From the NCBI RefSeq assembly GCF_001693485.1, contig NZ_MAXC01000023.1, forward strand, positions 434,001 to 498,000: a DNA stretch of 64,000 nt, written 5' to 3'. Of this stretch, positions 51,568 to 61,636 are shown piece by piece. The notes beneath the pieces were generated by a model. That model saw only the letters and a program-made list of their open reading frames with translations, did not search any database and was not told the origin of the DNA. This DNA comes from Bradyrhizobium sp. LMTR 3 (GTDB lineage: Bacteria; Pseudomonadota; Alphaproteobacteria; Rhizobiales; Xanthobacteraceae). Each line of letters starts with the position of its first letter. Positions within the stretch are counted from its first letter, which is position 1. Position numbers and translations under genes: made by a program.

Positions 51568-53061
51568 TTACTTCACCGCCCCGAAACGGCTATCGAACGA
51601 GTTTGTGGACACGATCGGCGCGGAGCCTGCGACCTGATTGTCCTTGGCGGCAGGTGCGGGGGTATCCGACACCGACGGTTTCAGCGGCGGGCGGGCGGCG
51701 GCGGCGTGTTTGACGTCGGGCTTTGCTGCCGTCGTCTTCGGCGCAGCGGCTTCAGGACGCGGCGGCTGCTTGGCCTCGGTCGCCGCCTTCGGCTTGGACG
51801 GCGGCGTGCTGGCGGTGGCGTCGGCTGCGCCGCCCAGGCCAACCTTGCGGGCGAGGCTGGAGAAGAAACCGTCATTCTGCTCAGTCGTCGGCGCCGCATT
51901 GGCGACCCGCGTCGAAGCAGGGGCAGAGGCAGGAGCGGCGACAGGAGCAGCAGCCGGTACTGCGGCCAGTTTCGGCTGCTCCGGCGGACCCCTCAGCAGG
52001 TTTTCGGACGGAGCTTTCGGCGGATTGACGTGAGAGGGAACAGTGCCTGGCGCACGCGCCATCAGCGACAGGGTCGAGCCATCGCCGGGCTCCGAAAGCC
52101 CGGTGCTGCCTTCGGGCACGCTAGCGGCGAACACCCTGTGCATGCCGCCGTCGATACCCGTGTTGATCCGCGCCACCGGCGTTCCCTTTGCGATCAGCCG
52201 CGCGGTCTCGGCAATATCGGTGGCCTGCTTCTCGCGCACGGCGTCGGCGATTTCATCTGGGATCACATAGGCCGGGCACTTGGAAGACGCATCGAACACC
52301 GGGTCCTTGGTCGCGTTCGGCGGCTTGGCCGCGTCGAACACGTACTTCTTTTCGCAGAAATCGACCTTCGGCTCCTGCCGCGTCACCTCGAAATGATCAT
52401 TGCCTTCCTTGATCATTTTCCAGAACGGCATGTGCGGGTTGTTGCGATGTTTGGCCATGTTGGCCGGCGTCATCTTGAACGGATAGGCCTGCAACTGGAA
52501 CGACTTCTGGCCGCCGAAGAAGGATTCGCGGCCCAGCGAATAGATTTCCGCGATCTGCTCGTCGGTCATCGCGTAGCAGCCGCGCGAGGAACAGTCGCCA
52601 TGCACCATCAACTGCGAGCCGGTGCGTCCCAATGCTTTGTCGAACGCATTGGGATAGCCGGTGTTGAAGGAGAGGTAATAGGCCGACTGCGGGTTCATCT
52701 GCGCCGGCGAGATCGAGTAGAAGCCTTCCGGCGCCTGGCGGTCGCCTTCGCGGATCTTGGGGCCGAGATCGCCCGACCAGCGGCAGATCGGATACGTCTT
52801 CAACAGCGCGAAACGGCCGGAGCGGTCCTGCTTCCAGATCTCCAGTTCGGCTTCCTGCTTGAACAGCCGGACCAGGATCGGGGACTGCAGGTCCATGTTC
52901 TTGGCCGTCATGTCGGCGATCAGTTTTGGCGGAACTGGCTGGTTGGCCTTGGCGTTGTTGGCCAGCGAGATGCCGTCACTGTTGCAGCCGGCCATCAACA
53001 CGCCTGCGCCCACGAGGATAGCCGACGTGACGAGCGCGCGAACCAGCGAGCGGTTAATCAA
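51568..53061 (-). CDS. L,D-transpeptidase lipoprotein (YafK-like)
   Basis: A 497-residue YkuD-domain protein. The N-terminus has a lipobox LMAGC (Cys26), so it should be a lipoprotein. The catalytic region (about 60-180) carries HGDCSSRGCYAMTD with His154 and nucleophile Cys162. The last 180 residues are a disordered Ala/Pro/Lys-rich tail. The family cross-links peptidoglycan or attaches proteins to it; the YafK/DpaA branch can instead cleave such links, so the direction of the reaction is open. About 290 bp of non-coding DNA precede it, in which I see no further feature. Confidence 0.88.
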   Translation of the reverse strand: MINRSLVRALVTSAILVGAGVLMAGCNSDGISLANNAKANQPVPPKLIADMTAKNMDLQSPILVRLFKQEAELEIWKQDRSGRFALLKTYPICRWSGDLGPKIREGDRQAPEGFYSISPAQMNPQSAYYLSFNTGYPNAFDKALGRTGSQLMVHGDCSSRGCYAMTDEQIAEIYSLGRESFFGGQKSFQLQAYPFKMTPANMAKHRNNPHMPFWKMIKEGNDHFEVTRQEPKVDFCEKKYVFDAAKPPNATKDPVFDASSKCPAYVIPDEIADAVREKQATDIAETARLIAKGTPVARINTGIDGGMHRVFAASVPEGSTGLSEPGDGSTLSLMARAPGTVPSHVNPPKAPSENLLRGPPEQPKLAAVPAAAPVAAPASAPASTRVANAAPTTEQNDGFFSSLARKVGLGGAADATASTPPSKPKAATEAKQPPRPEAAAPKTTAAKPDVKHAAAARPPLKPSVSDTPAPAAKDNQVAGSAPIVSTNSFDSRFGAVK

Positions 53062-53352
53062 AGGCTAAGCTCCACACCCACCGGGCATTCTCGCACCCCA
53101 AATCAATAGCGACATGCCCTGAAGCCATTGTCTAAAATACTACCCATTGCCCCCCTGCGCCGCAACCCGAACGAGGCCGTCCAGCGGCTGCTGCGGCAGG
53201 CATGGTCAACAGAAACTAAAGACCGGGCTCGGGGCCTAATTGGGGCCGAATCATGCGCGTTGGCGAAAATAATGGCCGTTTAGAGGTCGTTAGTATTTGG
53301 AGCGAGTAGCCCGGCCGGCCTTACCGAGGCAGCGTAGATAGGGACGGTGCGA

Positions 53353-54315
53353 TCAGCCGAGCTTGCGGCCGATATCGAGGAATTTCTGCCGCCGATGCCG
53401 GCGGACAGCATCCGCGTCGAGATTGCGGAGGTCGTTGAAGGCCTCCGAGATGGCATCGCCGGTGGCCGAGATCATGGCGGCAGAATCGCGATGGGCGCCG
53501 CCGGCGGGCTCTTTCAGGATCTGGTCGATCACGCCGAATCGCAGCATGTCCTGCGCGGTGATTTTCATGCTGGTGGCAGCTTCCTGCGCCTTGGTGCCGT
53601 CGCGCCACAGGATCGAGGAGGCCGCCTCCGGCGAGATCACGCTATAGATCGCGTGTTCGAACATCAAAACCTTATTCGCGGTGGTGATGGCGATCGCGCC
53701 GCCCGACATGCCTTCGCCGGTGACGATCGCGACATTGGGCACGCCGAGCGACAGGCAGGCGTCGGTGGAGCGCGCGATCGCTTCCGCCTGGCCGCGTTCC
53801 TCGGCGCCGATGCCGGGATAGGCGCCGGCGGAATCGACGATCGACAGCACGGGAATGCCGAAGCGATCGGCCAGCTCCATCAGCCGCACGGCCTTGCGAT
53901 AGCCTTCAGGCCGCGCCATGCCGAAATTATGCTTGATGCGGCCCTCGGTCGAGGCGCCCTTTTCCTGGCCTACGACGCAGATGCTCTCGCCGCGGAAGCG
54001 GCCGAAGCCACCCATCAGGGCCTCGTCCTCGCCGAATTTGCGGTCGCCGGCCATCGGCGTGAAGTCCGTGATCAGCGCGTTGACGAAATCGGTGAAGTGC
54101 GGGCGCTGCGGATGGCGCGCCACCAACGTCTTCTGCCACGGCGTCAAATTGGCGTAGAGATCGGCCAGCGCCTGGGACGCCTTGTCCTCGATGCGCGCAA
54201 TCTCGTCGCCGATGTCGCTGCCGGACGCCGCCAGCGCGCGCAATTCGTCGATCTTGGACTCGAGTTCGGCGACTGGTTTTTCGAAGTCGAGATAGCTGCG
54301 CATCTGTTCCGGCAT
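53353..54315 (-). CDS. accA: Acetyl-CoA carboxylase carboxyltransferase subunit alpha
   Basis: AccA is half of the carboxyltransferase that makes malonyl-CoA for fatty-acid synthesis. The 320-residue protein begins MRSYLDFEKPVAELESKIDE after MPEQ and has DSAGAYPGIGAEERGQAEAI and EGMSGGAIAI in the crotonase-like core. The zinc site belongs to the beta subunit, as usual. ATG 54315 matches the family N-terminus. A 19-bp tandem duplication lies nine bases upstream in the leader. Confidence 0.95.
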   Translation of the reverse strand: MPEQMRSYLDFEKPVAELESKIDELRALAASGSDIGDEIARIEDKASQALADLYANLTPWQKTLVARHPQRPHFTDFVNALITDFTPMAGDRKFGEDEALMGGFGRFRGESICVVGQEKGASTEGRIKHNFGMARPEGYRKAVRLMELADRFGIPVLSIVDSAGAYPGIGAEERGQAEAIARSTDACLSLGVPNVAIVTGEGMSGGAIAITTANKVLMFEHAIYSVISPEAASSILWRDGTKAQEAATSMKITAQDMLRFGVIDQILKEPAGGAHRDSAAMISATGDAISEAFNDLRNLDADAVRRHRRQKFLDIGRKLG

Positions 54316-54533
54316 CAAGACAATATAGGTAACAACGCGCTGTATAGGTAACAACGCGCTGTGAGGCGAAGCGGTTTTCGATTCACCCCAGGAAAGCACG
54401 CATCTTCAATGATTTAGCGCGTATCTCGGTCCGGATAACCCGGTTTGCCGAAAGCGCGCTAAACAAGGCCGCGGGCGGGATGGCTGTTTCGGGGGAGAAG
54501 CCGCGGAAGTCAAGGCGGGAAGTTCATCTACCT
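54316..54533. other. accA leader with 19-bp tandem duplication
   Basis: TATAGGTAACAACGCGCTG occurs twice in perfect tandem at 54324-54342 and 54343-54361, directly upstream of the accA start. The rest of the interval to the family A repeat at 54534 holds no gene. TATAGG in each copy might serve as a duplicated -10-like or leader element on the other strand; this is untested. Confidence 0.6.
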
Positions 54534-54720
54534 GTCGTCCCTGCGAAAGCAGGGACCCATACGCCGCGGCCGATCGGTCAGACCGGTGGGGGTAGACGCC
54601 TTCTGTAAATAATCCAGCTACGGTGGTTATGGGTCCCTGCGTGCAGCCTTCGCTAAAGCTTCGGCGAGCCCAACGGCAAACCCCGGCGAAGCCTTGGCGA
54701 AGACGGGTCGCAGGGACGAC
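54534..54720. repeat. Family A repeat (copy 6) with a nested second repeat
   Basis: Left arm GTCGTCCCTGCGAAAGCAGG and the start of the right arm GGTTATGGGTCCCTGCG are typical. The right arm is interrupted after TCCCTGCG by about 65 bp bearing CTTCGCTAAAGCTTCGGCG and CGGCGAAGCCTTGGCGAAG inverted parts, then resumes GCAGGGACGAC. It ends at the xerD stop codon. Confidence 0.85.
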
Positions 54721-55679
54721 TACGACTTCTCCGCCAGCGGATGCAGGTCGCGCACCAGGCTCTTGAGCCGCTCCTCGACCACATGGGTATAGATCTGCGT
54801 GGTCGAGATGTCAGTGTGGCCGAGCAGGGTCTGCACGATGCGCAGGTCCGCGCCGTTATGCAGCAAATGGCTGGCAAAGGCGTGGCGCAGCACGTGCGGC
54901 GAGACCAGCCTCGGCGCGAGGCCTGACGCCGCCGCCAGTTCCTTCAAGTCGCGCGCAAAGTGCTGCCGCGTCAGATGGCCGCTCTCACCGAAAGAGGGAA
55001 ACAGCCACTTCGATGCGGCGGCGCTTTTCTTCTTCTCGGGCCTGAGCGCTTCCATGGCGGCGAGATAATCGGCCATCGCCTGCCTTGAGGCTTCGTTGAG
55101 CGGCACCAGCCGTTCCTTGTTGCCCTTGCCGCGCACCATGATCATGCGGGCATCGCGCCGTGCGGCCGACAGCGGCAGCGCCACCAGCTCCGAGACGCGC
55201 AGGCCGGTGGCGTAGAGCACTTCCAGCAGGCAATACAGCCGCATTGCGCGCAGCCGCTGTTGCGGCGAGGCGTTCTCGGCCTCGGTCAATTCCTTGGCCC
55301 GCGTCAGCATCCGGTCGACATCCGATATCGACAGCACCTTCGGCAGCCCGCGGCCGCGCTTCGGGCCGGACAGGATCGCCGCCGGATCGTCGGCGCGGAT
55401 GCGCTCGTTGAGCAGGAAGCGGAACAGGTGCCGCATCGCCGAAAGCCGCCGCGCCACGCTGGAGGATTTGAAGCCACGGGTGTCGAGATCGGCGAGGTAG
55501 TCGCGCAGCACGTCGGTCCCGGCACGGGCAAAGTTCTGTCCGGCTTGCCCGAGAAATTCGGAGAAATCCGTGAGGTCGCGCCGATAGGCGTCGAGCGTAT
55601 TGTCGCCCGCCCCCTGTTCCGCCGCGAGCATGTCGAGGAACAGGTTGATCAGCTTCGTGTCGGAGGGTGTCGTGCGCAT
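54720..55679 (-). CDS. xerD: Tyrosine recombinase XerD
   Basis: XerD works with XerC at dif to resolve chromosome dimers. The 319-residue protein has an N-terminal SAM-like DNA-binding domain (1-100) and the catalytic domain with Arg161 (YATGLRVSEL), His262 and Arg265 (HVLRHAFASH), His288 (LLGHTDISTT) and nucleophile Tyr297 (QIYTHV). It is chromosomal with no mobile-element context, so an integrase role is unlikely. A small membrane protein gene lies 70 bp upstream on the same strand; accA lies downstream. Confidence 0.93.
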   Translation of the reverse strand: MRTTPSDTKLINLFLDMLAAEQGAGDNTLDAYRRDLTDFSEFLGQAGQNFARAGTDVLRDYLADLDTRGFKSSSVARRLSAMRHLFRFLLNERIRADDPAAILSGPKRGRGLPKVLSISDVDRMLTRAKELTEAENASPQQRLRAMRLYCLLEVLYATGLRVSELVALPLSAARRDARMIMVRGKGNKERLVPLNEASRQAMADYLAAMEALRPEKKKSAAASKWLFPSFGESGHLTRQHFARDLKELAAASGLAPRLVSPHVLRHAFASHLLHNGADLRIVQTLLGHTDISTTQIYTHVVEERLKSLVRDLHPLAEKS

Positions 55680-55749
55680 TCGCTATGATACCGCATGATC
55701 CGGCGCTGAGTCGTTAATCTGCCGGCCGTCTGATCCTCGCAGTCAGCGG

Positions 55750-55896
55750 CTATCTCTTGAGGAACCTGTCTGCGGGAATGGTGACCGTCATTTCCCGGGG
55801 GCTTGGATTGACGAAATTCGCCAGCGCGAAAATCACGCCATAGATCACCCCGGCTATCACGCCGACGACCGTCAGAAAGCGGAACAAGCTGGGCAT
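55750..55896 (-). CDS. Small membrane protein (48 residues) upstream of xerD
   Basis: The frame encodes MPSLFRFLTVVGVIAGVIYG, then VIFALANFVNPSPREMTVTI and PADRFLKR before a TAG stop. It has one transmembrane segment (about 5-27) and a polar C-terminus with two Arg-rich stops. It is below common gene-calling lengths. Support is the clean hydrophobic pattern, GC-rich third codon positions, and the position between xerD and the divergent aroK. I recall similar small proteins in this place in Bradyrhizobium, but cannot verify it here. Function unknown. Confidence 0.65.
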   Translation of the reverse strand: MPSLFRFLTVVGVIAGVIYGVIFALANFVNPSPREMTVTIPADRFLKR

Positions 55897-56039
55897 AGGG
55901 GGCTCAGGGCGGCGAATTAACCAATGAAATCATCCAACATGTTCCCATCCCCGTGGCAAGAGTCTCTGGCAACTGTGTCAGTCGGGGTAGTATAGGTGTC
56001 GCGGAGCGGTGGAAATCCGCAAAACCACAGAGTTTTTTG

Positions 56040-56668
56040 ATGTCCGAGACCGTCGCACCGGCCCAGGCGAGCACCCCCCAGGAGGCCGACGTTACGTCGG
56101 CCCTGGCACGGCGTTCGGTTGTGCTGGTTGGCATGATGGGGGCAGGCAAGTCGACCATCGGCCGCCGGCTGGCGGCGCGGCTGCGACTGCCATTTCTCGA
56201 CGCCGATATCGAGATCGAGGCGGCCGCCGGGATGTCGATCCCGGATATTTTCGAAACCCATGGCGAGCCGCATTTCCGGGACGGCGAGGCGCGGGTGATT
56301 GCGCGGCTGCTCGATAGCGGTCCGGCCGTGATCGCCACCGGCGGCGGCGCCTTCATGCGCGAGGAGACCCGCAATCGCATCCGCGACAAGGCGGTCTCGA
56401 TCTGGCTCAAGGCGGATGTCGACGTCATCATGAAGCGCGTGAGGCGCCGCGCCGACCGGCCGCTGCTGCAGACCGAGGATCCGACTGCCACCGTCAGCCG
56501 CCTGCTCGAAGCGCGCGAGCCGGTCTACCGGAGCGCCGACGTGACCATTCTGTCTCGCGACGTGCCGCACGATCGAATCGTCGACGAATGCATCGAGGCC
56601 CTGCGCGCCCGGCTGTGTGCCGGCGCCCCGGCCGCCCAGCCAACAACCGACGGGATGAACGTCACGCC

Positions 56669-56672
<4 letters not shown>
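56040..56672 (+). CDS. aroK: Shikimate kinase
   Basis: Shikimate kinase phosphorylates shikimate at the 3-hydroxyl in aromatic amino acid synthesis. The 210-residue protein has a 22-residue N-terminal extension, Walker A GMMGAGKST (31-39), the shikimate-binding DADIEIE and GGGAF, and the lid RADRPLL. An open frame reaches back to 55953, but ATG 56040 fits the family. Its stop overlaps the aroB start by four bases (ATGA), so the pair is co-translated. Confidence 0.95.
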
Positions 56673-57811
<1,139 letters not shown>

Positions 57812-57872
57812 CGGGATTATCGGGCGGCTTGACGCAAGCGTCGCGCGGGGCCGGGGCCGTCACGAGGAATAT

Positions 57873-59225
57873 ATGAGTTCGACCGCGCTCAATCTGCTGC
57901 TCGCGATCTTGCTGCTCGCCGCCAACGCGTTTTACGTGGCCGCCGAGTTTGCGCTGGTCAAGAGCCGCGGGTTTCGCATCAAGGCGATGGTCGAGCAGGA
58001 CCGGTTCGGCGCGCGCCTGCTGCATGGCATGATGGGCAATATCGAGGCCTATCTCGCCTGCTGCCAGCTCGGCATCACCATGGCCTCGCTCGGCCTCGGC
58101 TGGGTCGGCGAGCCCACCGTCTCGGCGCTGCTCGAACCGGTGCTCATGCCGCTCGGAATGTCGGAAGCCAGCTTGCACTTCGTGTCGTTCCTGGCCGGGT
58201 TCCTGGTGTTCTCCTCGCTGCATATCGTCGTCGGCGAGCAGGTGCCGAAGACGCTGGCGATCAGGGAGCCGATGCCGGTATCGCAATGGATCGCGTATCC
58301 GCTCTATCTGTCCTATCTGGTTTTCTGGCCGCTGAACTGGCTGCTCAACAGCGCCTCGCGCGGGATTCTGCGACTGCTCGGCGTGCAGGAATCCTCGCAG
58401 CACGAAATTCTCACCGACTCCGAGATCGAAGGGCTGGTGGAAGAATCGGCCGTGCACGGCGGGATCGAAAGCGGTGAGGCCGAATACATTCAAAATGTCT
58501 TCCGCTTTGGCGATCTGGCGGTATCCGACGTCATGGTTCATCGCACCGCGATGGTGATGATCAATGCCGACCTGCCGCCGGACGAATTGGTGGGCGAGGT
58601 GCTAGCAACAGAATACACCCGCATCCCGCTCTGGCGCGACAAGCCGGAGAACATCATCGGCGTGCTGCACGCCAAGGATCTCTTGCGCGCGATCCGTGCA
58701 TCCGACGGCGATACCTCGCACATCAACGTTTCGGCCATCATGCGCCCGCCATGGTTCGTGCCGGAAATGCGGCCTCTGTCCGAACAGTTGAAGGCGTTCC
58801 GCCGCCGCAAAACCCACTTCGCGCTCGTCGTCGACGAATATGGCGAGGTCGAAGGCATGGTGACGCTGGAAGACGTCCTGGAAGAGATCGTCGGCGATAT
58901 TTCCGACGAGCACGACGTCGTGGTCGCCGGCGTCCGCGTCCAGGCCGACGGCTCCGTGGTAGTGGATGGCTCCGTGCCGATCCGCGACCTCAACCGCGCC
59001 ATGAACTGGCATCTGCCCGACGAGGAGGCGACGACGGTCGCCGGCCTCGTGATTCACGAGGCGCGCTCGATTCCCGAACGCGGCCAGAATTTTACCTTCC
59101 ACGGCTGCCGTTTCCGCGTGCTGCGCCGCGAGCGCAACCGCATTACGGCGCTGAAGATCACGCCGCTGCCGCGCGAAACCGGCGCGGAATATCCGAAGCC
59201 GAAGCGGGCAGGGACGGCGTTCTGA
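57873..59225 (+). CDS. CNNM/CorC-type membrane protein with CBS pair
   Basis: A 450-residue protein of the HlyC/CorC (CNNM) family. Residues 1-190 are the DUF21 membrane domain with three or four segments (AEFALVKSRGFRIKAM is characteristic). Residues about 205-330 hold two CBS domains, with VSDVMVHRTAMVMI and VVDEYGEVEGMVTLEDVLEE. Residues 350-435 are the CorC_HlyC domain. Related proteins export Mg2+ or Co2+ or regulate such transport. GAGG precedes ATG 57873. It follows aroB by 61 bp and may share its transcript. Confidence 0.9.
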   Translation: MSSTALNLLLAILLLAANAFYVAAEFALVKSRGFRIKAMVEQDRFGARLLHGMMGNIEAYLACCQLGITMASLGLGWVGEPTVSALLEPVLMPLGMSEASLHFVSFLAGFLVFSSLHIVVGEQVPKTLAIREPMPVSQWIAYPLYLSYLVFWPLNWLLNSASRGILRLLGVQESSQHEILTDSEIEGLVEESAVHGGIESGEAEYIQNVFRFGDLAVSDVMVHRTAMVMINADLPPDELVGEVLATEYTRIPLWRDKPENIIGVLHAKDLLRAIRASDGDTSHINVSAIMRPPWFVPEMRPLSEQLKAFRRRKTHFALVVDEYGEVEGMVTLEDVLEEIVGDISDEHDVVVAGVRVQADGSVVVDGSVPIRDLNRAMNWHLPDEEATTVAGLVIHEARSIPERGQNFTFHGCRFRVLRRERNRITALKITPLPRETGAEYPKPKRAGTAF

Positions 59226-59270
59226 GCGCCTCTCCGCGCATTTGCGCGCTCGCTGCTCAGGACGGTGGGA

Positions 59271-59714
59271 CTATTCAATATCGATCGTGACGCCAGAGAG
59301 CTTCCACTGGCCGTCGGAGGGAATGAAACCGAGCTGGTACTTCACCTTTTTCGGCGTGGTGTCGAAGCGGCCCTTCAAGCGCAGCACGCCCTTGTCATCG
59401 ATCTTTGCGTCCTCCTCCGGAATGACCGGGCTGGCGACGATCGCGTCGAACACCGCGTGCTTCTCGACCAGATCCTTGAAGACGGCCCGCAGCTTGTCGG
59501 GCGGAAACTGATCGCGGAACGGCTTTGAAATCTTGGCGTGCAGGACCGTGAAATTGTCCGATGCCACCGCATCGTTGAGCGTCACCAGAATGCTCTTGAT
59601 CAGCACCTCCTGAACGAAGGGGCTCGGCATGTCGAGCGCCTGCGTCCTGATTGGGGAAGCCGCAACCAGCAGCGCCACGGCGGCGGTCCATCTGAAGCGT
59701 GCCCAATATCGCAT
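59271..59714 (-). CDS. Secreted protein of unknown function (NTF2-like hint)
   Basis: A 147-residue protein with a signal peptide (1-27, ending TQALD). The mature part begins with a helix (VQEVLIKSILVTLNDAVASD) followed by FTVLHAKISKPFRDQFPPDK and ends with a beta-rich GQWKLSGVTIDIE. The pattern is reminiscent of DUF4864-like or NTF2-like folds, but I do not recognise a family with confidence. ATG 59714 is used; TTG 59768 is possible. It is last in a minus-strand run after bolA and the P-loop kinase. Confidence 0.7.
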   Translation of the reverse strand: MRYWARFRWTAAVALLVAASPIRTQALDMPSPFVQEVLIKSILVTLNDAVASDNFTVLHAKISKPFRDQFPPDKLRAVFKDLVEKHAVFDAIVASPVIPEEDAKIDDKGVLRLKGRFDTTPKKVKYQLGFIPSDGQWKLSGVTIDIE

Positions 59715-59861
59715 CGGACGACCCCATCGAGCTGCGATGGCATCAGGGTCAGCCGACCCCGCGTTCAACCGGAACTTGACCTTCGCTTTAATGATTGTCT
59801 CATAGTTGCGAAAACTGTTCTACCGTCTCCGCCGATTTTCACAGGAAGCTGCCGGACAACC

Positions 59862-60377
59862 TCATGTCAGGTGGGCGATGGCTTCCGCGAGCAGCCGTTC
59901 GGGCGGATACGCCGATGTGTCCAGCGTCAGCCTCGCATCGGTCCAAGCTTCATAGCCGGTGCGCCGCTTCTCGACCTCGGCCCAGGTAATTTCGGTCATT
60001 CCCTCGATGGAGCGCATTCGCGCTTCGATGCGCCGGCGGTGCGTTGCTTCATCCGCGCAAACGCATTCGATGATCGCTAGCTCCACTGGATAGTTTGCGG
60101 CGAGATTCCGCCATGCGGCGCGCGGCGCCTCGACCGGATTGACGGCGTCGATCACGACGGACTGCCCCAGCCGCAGGTGCTCTTCGGCCAATGCCTGCGC
60201 CACGACATATGCCGCAATTCCCGTTTGATCACGGGGCAGGCCGCTGCGCCACATCGCGGCCTCGATCGGATCGACGGAAAACAGCGGCAGCGAAAAATGG
60301 CGCGAAATCCCCTCGGCCAGCGTGCTCTTTCCGGAACCCGGGAGCCCTGCCAAAATTACCAGCTTCTGCGACAGCAT
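59862..60377 (-). CDS. P-loop kinase of the AAA_33 type
   Basis: A 171-residue predicted kinase. Walker A is GLPGSGKST (11-19) and the lid region AIIECVCADEATHRRRIEAR is typical of the AAA_33/zeta-toxin-like group. VVIDAVNPVEAPRAAWRNLA is the substrate-side strand. The family includes polynucleotide and sugar kinases; no substrate can be assigned. There is no antitoxin-like neighbour, so a toxin role is unlikely. It lies 34 bp after bolA on the same strand. Confidence 0.82.
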   Translation of the reverse strand: MLSQKLVILAGLPGSGKSTLAEGISRHFSLPLFSVDPIEAAMWRSGLPRDQTGIAAYVVAQALAEEHLRLGQSVVIDAVNPVEAPRAAWRNLAANYPVELAIIECVCADEATHRRRIEARMRSIEGMTEITWAEVEKRRTGYEAWTDARLTLDTSAYPPERLLAEAIAHLT

Positions 60378-60410
60378 CGGGCGCTCATACTGTTGCGGCA
60401 GGTTGCCAAA

Positions 60411-60689
60411 CTACCGGCCGGCGGTTTCGCCCGGCGCCTGCGCCCTGATGGCGAGTGCATGGACGGAGCCCTCAAGTTCCGCCGCAAGCGTCGCATTTAC
60501 CATGCGGTGGCGTTCAACCCGGCTCTTCCCTTCGAAGGCTTCAGATACGATATACACCCTGAAATGCGTCTCACCGCCTGGCCGGTGGCCCGCATGGCCC
60601 TCATGTAGATGAGATTCGTCCGCGACGTCGAGGCTTTCCGGCAAGAAAGCTTCACGCAACTTGTTTATGATAATGTCCCTGGTGCTCAT
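60411..60689 (-). CDS. bolA: BolA-family protein
   Basis: A 92-residue BolA protein with the class-II-KH-like fold. HLHEGHAGHRPGGETHFRVY and ERHRMVNATLAAELEGSVHA contain the conserved His and the FxGxxRVxRHR-type helix (GKSRVERHRMV). BolA proteins form [2Fe-2S] complexes with monothiol glutaredoxins and adjust iron and morphology responses. The conserved His in ERHR is the cluster ligand. Divergent from the J-domain gene, a conserved rhizobial pairing. Confidence 0.93.
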   Translation of the reverse strand: MSTRDIIINKLREAFLPESLDVADESHLHEGHAGHRPGGETHFRVYIVSEAFEGKSRVERHRMVNATLAAELEGSVHALAIRAQAPGETAGR

Positions 60690-60798
60690 GATGGCGGCAG
60701 ATAATTGTGTGTCCGCTTCCCGTCAATGGCGCATCCGAATGGAGGTATTCGCAATGTCAAGACTTGAAGCCTTGCGCATTGCGTAGTCAAAGTCAGCC

Positions 60799-61446
60799 AT
60801 GCCGATTGATTCATCCAAGTTCTTCGATTCCATTCGCATCAAGCCCAACAAGCTGAGTGCGAAGCAGCAGGCGCAGGCGCGCGAGGAAGCCGCCATGTGC
60901 GAGTGGGCGGGCTGTCAGAACAAGGGCCCGCATCGCGCGCCCAAGGGCCGGGAGAATTCCCGCGAGTACTGGCACTTCTGTCTCAACCATGTGCGCGAAT
61001 ACAACCAGTCCTACAATTTTTTCCAGGGCATGAACGCCGATGCGGTCGCGCGCTACCAGAAGGACGCGCTGACCGGCCATCGCCCGACCTGGAAGATGGG
61101 CGCGAACACCGCCGGCAAGAAGGGCAAGCAGCCCAGCGCCGAGGACTTTGACGGCGCGGCCGATCCGTTCAGCATGTTCTCCGAGCTCAACGGCCGCGGC
61201 CGCTGGCGACCCGGCCCGGGCGCGCAAGCCAAGGCCGAGACGCGCAAGGTGATGAACGCCGAGCGCAAGGCGCTGCAGGTGATGGGGCTTTCCGCCGAGG
61301 CAACGCTCGACGACGTCAAGGCCAAGTACAAGGCGCTGGTCAAGCAGCACCATCCCGACGCTAATGGCGGCGACCGTTCCACCGAGGACCGCCTGATCGA
61401 GATCATCAAGGCGTATAATTATCTGAAGACGGTGGTGCGGGCGTAA
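60799..61446 (+). CDS. J-domain (DnaJ-like) protein
   Basis: A 215-residue cytoplasmic co-chaperone. The C-terminal 60 residues form the J domain with the HPD motif in KQHHPDANGGDRSTEDRLIE. The N-terminal part has CEWAGCQ and a conserved REYWHFCLNHVREYNQSYNF, a possible zinc or metal site with four Cys/His. This is the rhizobial DnaJ-type protein that usually lies opposite bolA and upstream of cobS; here the following cobS is absent and a family A repeat follows. No GF or zinc-finger domain of full DnaJ is present. Confidence 0.9.
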   Translation: MPIDSSKFFDSIRIKPNKLSAKQQAQAREEAAMCEWAGCQNKGPHRAPKGRENSREYWHFCLNHVREYNQSYNFFQGMNADAVARYQKDALTGHRPTWKMGANTAGKKGKQPSAEDFDGAADPFSMFSELNGRGRWRPGPGAQAKAETRKVMNAERKALQVMGLSAEATLDDVKAKYKALVKQHHPDANGGDRSTEDRLIEIIKAYNYLKTVVRA

Positions 61447-61465
61447 TCGCTGAACGCAAATCTCC

Positions 61466-61587
61466 CGTCGTCCCTGCGAACACAGGGACTCATACGCCGC
61501 GGCTTCTCGATTTTATTCCTCTGGTCGACGGCTTTCGCGAGACAATACACATTTGTGGTTATGGGTCCCTGCGTTCGCAGGGACGAC
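61466..61587. repeat. Palindromic intergenic repeat, family A copy 7
   Basis: Left arm CGTCGTCCCTGCGAACACAG and right arm GGTCCCTGCGTTCGCAGGGA pair across the element; one base (A for G) breaks the left hairpin. GGTTATGGGTCC precedes the right arm. It lies between the convergent J-domain and citrate synthase genes. Confidence 0.9.
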
Positions 61588-61636
61588 AGCGGAGATCTTG
61601 GCTCCGCTGGTGTCTTGTACGAAGTTTTGGTTCCGC

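Noticed and set aside
54720..55679. xerD gene as a sign of an integrated element
   Set aside because: Neighbours are housekeeping genes in normal rhizobial order; there is no att-like duplication, tRNA or phage gene nearby.
59862..60377. Zeta-toxin-like toxin of a toxin-antitoxin pair
   Set aside because: The P-loop kinase lacks a small antitoxin partner; its neighbour is bolA, and the fold is shared by many metabolic kinases.
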